The translations under genes and the position numbers were made by a program. From the NCBI GenBank assembly GCA_023954595.1, contig JAGSHJ010000112.1, positions 1-8,734 on the forward strand: DNA of 8,734 nt. Direction: 5' to 3'. Below, piece by piece: positions 5,831 to 8,734 of the stretch. Source of the stretch: Bacteriovoracaceae bacterium (GTDB lineage: Bacteria > Bdellovibrionota > Bacteriovoracia > Bacteriovoracales > Bacteriovoracaceae). Numbering within the stretch: the stretch's first letter is position 1; every line of letters begins with the position of its first letter. The notes under the pieces were generated by a model that did not search any database, was not told the DNA's origin, and worked only from the letters and a program-made list of their open reading frames with translations.

Positions 5831-7391
5831 GTTGGTTGCAGTCGGAGGTAAACTTCGTGGAACTGAAATTCAACTGAATGAGGGAGAGAACGTTCTCGGA
5901 AGAGGAATGGAAGTCGATCATTCGATACGAGTTGATGGTGTATCCAAAAGACACATGTCTATTACTGTTAATGGTGATACTTGTTTTGTTCAAGATCTTG
6001 GATCCTCAAATGGTACCTTTGTTAATGGAAAGCTTGTAAAAAATGCCACCGTGATAAACGGTGATAAAATCGCTGTTCCAAATGTGATTTTTCAAGTGGT
6101 TTACGTCAAAGAGAAGAAAGTTGTTGTAACCAAGAAAGTCGCAAAAGTGGGCGATGCAGACGAAGCTGCATTGGAATTTAAAGATACTGTTCCAAAAGAC
6201 TTCATAGGAAGAGTTAAATACTTTTTCAAACATAAAGTTATGTCCGTCATTTATAGCTTTAACGAGCAATATGAGTGGAGTGTCATGTTGGGCATTCTTC
6301 TGTTTATATTTGTTTGTATTAATATCGGACTCACTATTGGTCCAGTTCTAAGAGACGGGAAAGAGTTATTAAAAAACGAGATTGTGGCCCGTGGTGGACA
6401 ATATGCCGAGGAAGTTGCTCGATTCAATAGAGCAGCACTTAGTCGTGGTGATCTCAATAGGCTAAATACAAACTTTTTAGAGAACTCCGCAGAAGACGTT
6501 AAGTCCTACGAGCTTTTTGATTTAGAAGGAAGGATTGTAAGACCTGTTGGGAAGCTTAACTCATATGTGGAAGATGCATTTTCAGTAAAGGCTTGGAAGC
6601 AGATTCTAGGTGGCGGAGAGGCCAGTCTTAGAAAAACAATTTATGAAGTTGTAGGCGATGGTGAGATTGGTATTGGAAAGGCAATCCTTGCATATGACAC
6701 AAATACTGGGAAGGAAGAGCCTGTAGGTATTATTGCAATTAGGTTTAAACCTAGATCTTGGGCCGCTCAGGCCGCAAACCAATCAGGATCCTATCTTGAG
6801 GCACTAATCATTACTTGTATCGTGGGAGTAGTCTTCTTTGGCATGGTCTATTATATGACGACTAGACCTTTAGAAATTATGAGATTACAAATCGAAGAAG
6901 TTCTAAGGGGAAAGAGAAAAGAGCTTGAGATGCCTGTTTTATTCGATGAAATACAGCCTCTCAAAAATACCGTCAACTCCATCCTTCAAAGAGTTCGAGA
7001 GATGCAGAGTGAAGACGGTGGTGATTTTGCTGAAATTGAAGAAGACGGCCCTTATGTCCGAACACTTTATGAGTTCATGAATGGAGCTCAAGGCCCGGTT
7101 ATCGTTCTAAACTCTGAGAAAATGATAGAGCACATCAACCCTGAGGGTGAGGATCTAACTGGAATGAGAGAGAGCTCTGCAGGGGGAACAAGCCTTCTAG
7201 ACTCTGCAAGAGATCAAGGCTTTGCAGCAACAGTTATTGACCTGTGCGATCAATCTGCAAATAACGAAGGAACGAGTCAGAGTGAAGTGTATGAGCTTAC
7301 TGGTAAGAACTATATGATTCATGTTTCATCTTTGATTGGTAAGGATAATTTTGCAAAAGCTTTCTATGTAACTTTTGTGGAGGATTTATAA
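5823..7391 (+). CDS. Membrane FHA-domain protein with extracytoplasmic region, HAMP-like linker and PAS-like domain
   Basis: The 522-aa protein begins with an FHA domain (about 1-95), a phosphothreonine-binding module. The canonical residues are present: G26-R27, S41-K-R-H44 and S-S-N63-G64-T-F-V-N-G (61-69). A basic linker follows, then a transmembrane helix (about 152-173), an extracytoplasmic region of about 150 residues (175-322) containing YELFDLEGRIVRPVG (229-243), a second transmembrane helix (323-345), a HAMP-like amphipathic segment beginning TTRPLEIMRLQIEEVLRG (346-363), and a C-terminal PAS-like domain (about 411-520; GPVIVLNSEKMIEHINPEGE at 424-443). It resembles a chemoreceptor or sensor-kinase chassis but has no kinase, GGDEF or methyl-accepting output. 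The GTG start is fixed by GGAGG 6 nt upstream and leaves a complete FHA. It overlaps DUF192 by 8 nt and is followed after 4 nt by another FHA gene. A signalling or scaffolding role in the Tad apparatus is inferred. Confidence 0.85.
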   Translation: MYKLVAVGGKLRGTEIQLNEGENVLGRGMEVDHSIRVDGVSKRHMSITVNGDTCFVQDLGSSNGTFVNGKLVKNATVINGDKIAVPNVIFQVVYVKEKKVVVTKKVAKVGDADEAALEFKDTVPKDFIGRVKYFFKHKVMSVIYSFNEQYEWSVMLGILLFIFVCINIGLTIGPVLRDGKELLKNEIVARGGQYAEEVARFNRAALSRGDLNRLNTNFLENSAEDVKSYELFDLEGRIVRPVGKLNSYVEDAFSVKAWKQILGGGEASLRKTIYEVVGDGEIGIGKAILAYDTNTGKEEPVGIIAIRFKPRSWAAQAANQSGSYLEALIITCIVGVVFFGMVYYMTTRPLEIMRLQIEEVLRGKRKELEMPVLFDEIQPLKNTVNSILQRVREMQSEDGGDFAEIEEDGPYVRTLYEFMNGAQGPVIVLNSEKMIEHINPEGEDLTGMRESSAGGTSLLDSARDQGFAATVIDLCDQSANNEGTSQSEVYELTGKNYMIHVSSLIGKDNFAKAFYVTFVEDL

Positions 7392-7395
7392 TCTT

Positions 7396-8373
7396 ATGAG
7401 CGCCGCCGTAAAAAAATTAAAGCACTTTGAGACACCAAAAGCGGCCGGTGTATATTACCGTTTAGTTTGTTTAACAGGTAAGAATAAAGGCCTGGCATAT
7501 TATATTGTTGGTAATCGTGTTGTTTTAGGTCGAAGTGAGAAAGCTGATGTCAGAGTTCATGACATAAAGTCTTCAAGAGAGCATGCAGAAATCGTAAAGG
7601 TTGGTAAAGACTATATGATTACCGACTTAGGCTCGCAAAATGGTGTTGTTGTTAATGATTTAAAAATTAAGCAGCACTCCTTGAATGATGATGACAAAGT
7701 CATCATTGGCACCACTGTTTATAAATTTGGAAGTGTTGAAGTAAAAGATCAAGAGAAGCCTCAAGAAAAAGAGCCTGTGGCTTCGAGTGAAAGCTTTGAT
7801 GAAGAGCTACCTCCCCAAAAGAGTAAGCTTACACCTATTTTGGCCGTCGTTGCTATTCTTGCTATCGCTCTTTTATTTTTAGACGATTCACCAGCACCTA
7901 AAGTTGAAAAAAGTAGATCAAAGGCAAACTATCAAGTTAATGAAGTCTCTGATCCGTTTATATCGAGTTTGAAACAAAAAAGAAGTGAAGATAAGAAGAA
8001 TAAAGAAAAGTTGAATATCTATTTCCAAAAAGGTCTCAGGGAATTTAGAGAAGGCAACTACTTCAGAGCAATCAGCGAGTTTGAGCACGCATTGTCTTGG
8101 AGTCCAAATGATGGACTTGCACAATTTTATTTAAGAAAGACAAAAGAGGCCTTGGACGGATCGATTGAAGAGATGTTTATCAAGGCCAAAAGGGATGAGG
8201 AATCTTTAAAATATCACAATGCTGCGATCTCATACTGTGGAATTCTTAGACTTCTATATCGTTACCCGGAAGATGAAAGATACATAAATGCCAAAGAGAG
8301 TATTTCCAAGGTTGAGGAAAAACTTGGCATGGAAGATGGACAAATTAGTTGTGCCGAGGAAGTAAGTCAATGA
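7396..8373 (+). CDS. FHA-transmembrane-TPR protein
   Basis: This 325-aa protein has an FHA domain (about 20-115) with G45-R46, S60-R-E-H63 and GSQNGVVVN (79-87), an acidic/proline-rich linker, one transmembrane helix (about 145-162, LTPILAVVAILAIALLF), a charged low-complexity stretch (165-205) and a TPR-like helical region (205-310). The clearest TPR is LREFREGNYFRAISEFEHAL (214-233) followed by the P8-like SPND, and a second helical pair lies near 255-310. If the FHA is cytoplasmic, the TPRs are periplasmic. I chose ATG 7396 because it is the first ATG after the preceding stop; GGAGG is at 7379-7383, a rather long 12 nt away. An in-frame TTG at 7375 would overlap the upstream gene and sit before that SD, so it is rejected. 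It overlaps the next FHA gene by 4 nt (ATGA). It may be a structural adaptor of the secretion machine. Confidence 0.85.
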   Translation: MSAAVKKLKHFETPKAAGVYYRLVCLTGKNKGLAYYIVGNRVVLGRSEKADVRVHDIKSSREHAEIVKVGKDYMITDLGSQNGVVVNDLKIKQHSLNDDDKVIIGTTVYKFGSVEVKDQEKPQEKEPVASSESFDEELPPQKSKLTPILAVVAILAIALLFLDDSPAPKVEKSRSKANYQVNEVSDPFISSLKQKRSEDKKNKEKLNIYFQKGLREFREGNYFRAISEFEHALSWSPNDGLAQFYLRKTKEALDGSIEEMFIKAKRDEESLKYHNAAISYCGILRLLYRYPEDERYINAKESISKVEEKLGMEDGQISCAEEVSQ

Positions 8374-8734
8374 AGCTCGAAGTTTTTAAATTTTCTGAAA
8401 AAATCTTTGAGGTCGAAGTTCCACTCATTGAGCTTGAAAGTGGTGCAGAAATCTTCATTGGTAGAGCAGATGATTGTCACATCGTTTTGGATGATCATCA
8501 GATCTCCAGGCACCATGCTGTATTAAATTTAGTCGAAGGAGCCCTTAAGCTTAGAAAACTTTCTAGCTTTGGGGATTTAAATGTAAATGGAATCTACTTG
8601 GATGAGGCAAGTCTTAATGAGGGTGATAAATTCTCAATTCAAGACTTCACCTTGTATCCTAAAAACTTCAATGTTGTAGCTCAAAATAATGAAGAGGGCC
8701 TAATTGATGAACCAACCGCCATTTTTACTTCATC
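8370..8734 (+). CDS. FHA-domain protein, N-terminal part (runs off window); possibly an FHA-fused Tad ATPase
   Basis: An open frame of 121 codons starts at ATG 8370, overlapping the previous stop as ATGA, with GAGG 10 nt upstream. It is still open at the window end. Residues 1-105 form an FHA domain: IGRADDCHIVLDD (30-42) with G31-R32, and ISRHHAVL (45-52) with S46 and H48. The third loop is unusual: LSSFGDLNVNG (64-74) replaces the usual SSNGTxVNG, so the Asn that normally contacts the phosphopeptide backbone is not in place. An acidic tail NNEEGLIDEPTAIF (106-119) begins a linker. Tad ATPases (TadA/CpaF) with an N-terminal FHA are known, and a position in a tadC operon would suit one, but no ATPase motif is visible, so this is a guess. 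Confidence 0.75.
   Translation, partial: MKLEVFKFSEKIFEVEVPLIELESGAEIFIGRADDCHIVLDDHQISRHHAVLNLVEGALKLRKLSSFGDLNVNGIYLDEASLNEGDKFSIQDFTLYPKNFNVVAQNNEEGLIDEPTAIFTS

Noticed and set aside
7375..7395. In-frame TTG at 7375 as start of the FHA-TPR protein
   Set aside because: It overlaps the end of the upstream gene and lies before the GGAGG at 7379-7383, which would then be inside the coding region; ATG 7396 is preferred.
1..8734. CRISPR array, tRNA or rRNA gene, insertion sequence, phage gene or attachment site
   Set aside because: I saw no regularly spaced direct repeats, cloverleaf sequence, transposase or integrase motif; nearly all of the window is taken up by the genes listed.

Overview
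This window looks like chromosomal DNA from an AT-rich Gram-negative bacterium, most plausibly the Bdellovibrionota (Bacteriovorax/Halobacteriovorax/Peredibacter-like predatory bacteria). I infer this from three things: an MreB operon carrying a PilZ (c-di-GMP receptor) gene, a Tad/Flp-type secretion gene embedded in a run of FHA-domain genes, and a low-GC sequence with a lipoprotein and cell-wall recycling gene set. The taxonomic assignment is inference; no rRNA or other marker is present.

Left edge (1-319): the 5' end of a minus-strand gene, probably hypoxanthine phosphoribosyltransferase, then a divergent intergenic region of 173 nt that should hold the promoters of both transcription units.

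Unit 1 (320-3995, + strand): mreB, a PilZ-domain protein, a small unknown lipoprotein and nagZ. Gaps are 6 nt, a 4-nt overlap and 2 nt, so this is almost certainly one operon. It joins the cytoskeletal organiser of cell-wall elongation to a predicted c-di-GMP receptor, an envelope lipoprotein and a cytoplasmic peptidoglycan-recycling enzyme. The usual mreC/mreD neighbours are absent.

Boundary (3996-4080): an 85-nt spacer with a 10-bp palindrome and a perfect 14-bp inverted repeat. The right arm of the repeat contains the Shine-Dalgarno sequence of the next gene.

Unit 2 (4081 to beyond 8734, + strand): a TadC-like inner-membrane platform protein with an extra exported, cysteine-containing N-terminal domain; a DUF192 protein; then three successive FHA-domain proteins of different architecture (FHA-TM-extracytoplasmic-TM-HAMP-like-PAS; FHA-TM-TPR; and an FHA at the start of a gene that runs off the window). 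Junctions are 10 nt, an 8-nt overlap, 4 nt and a 4-nt overlap. Taken together this looks like part of a Tad/type II-like secretion or pilus apparatus with phosphothreonine-responsive (FHA) assembly or signalling parts. The most unusual elements are the enlarged TadC, the two membrane FHA proteins and the hairpin at the operon start. A separate DNA-level oddity is a marked excess of GGCC, with Ala codon GCC used mostly after codons ending in G.
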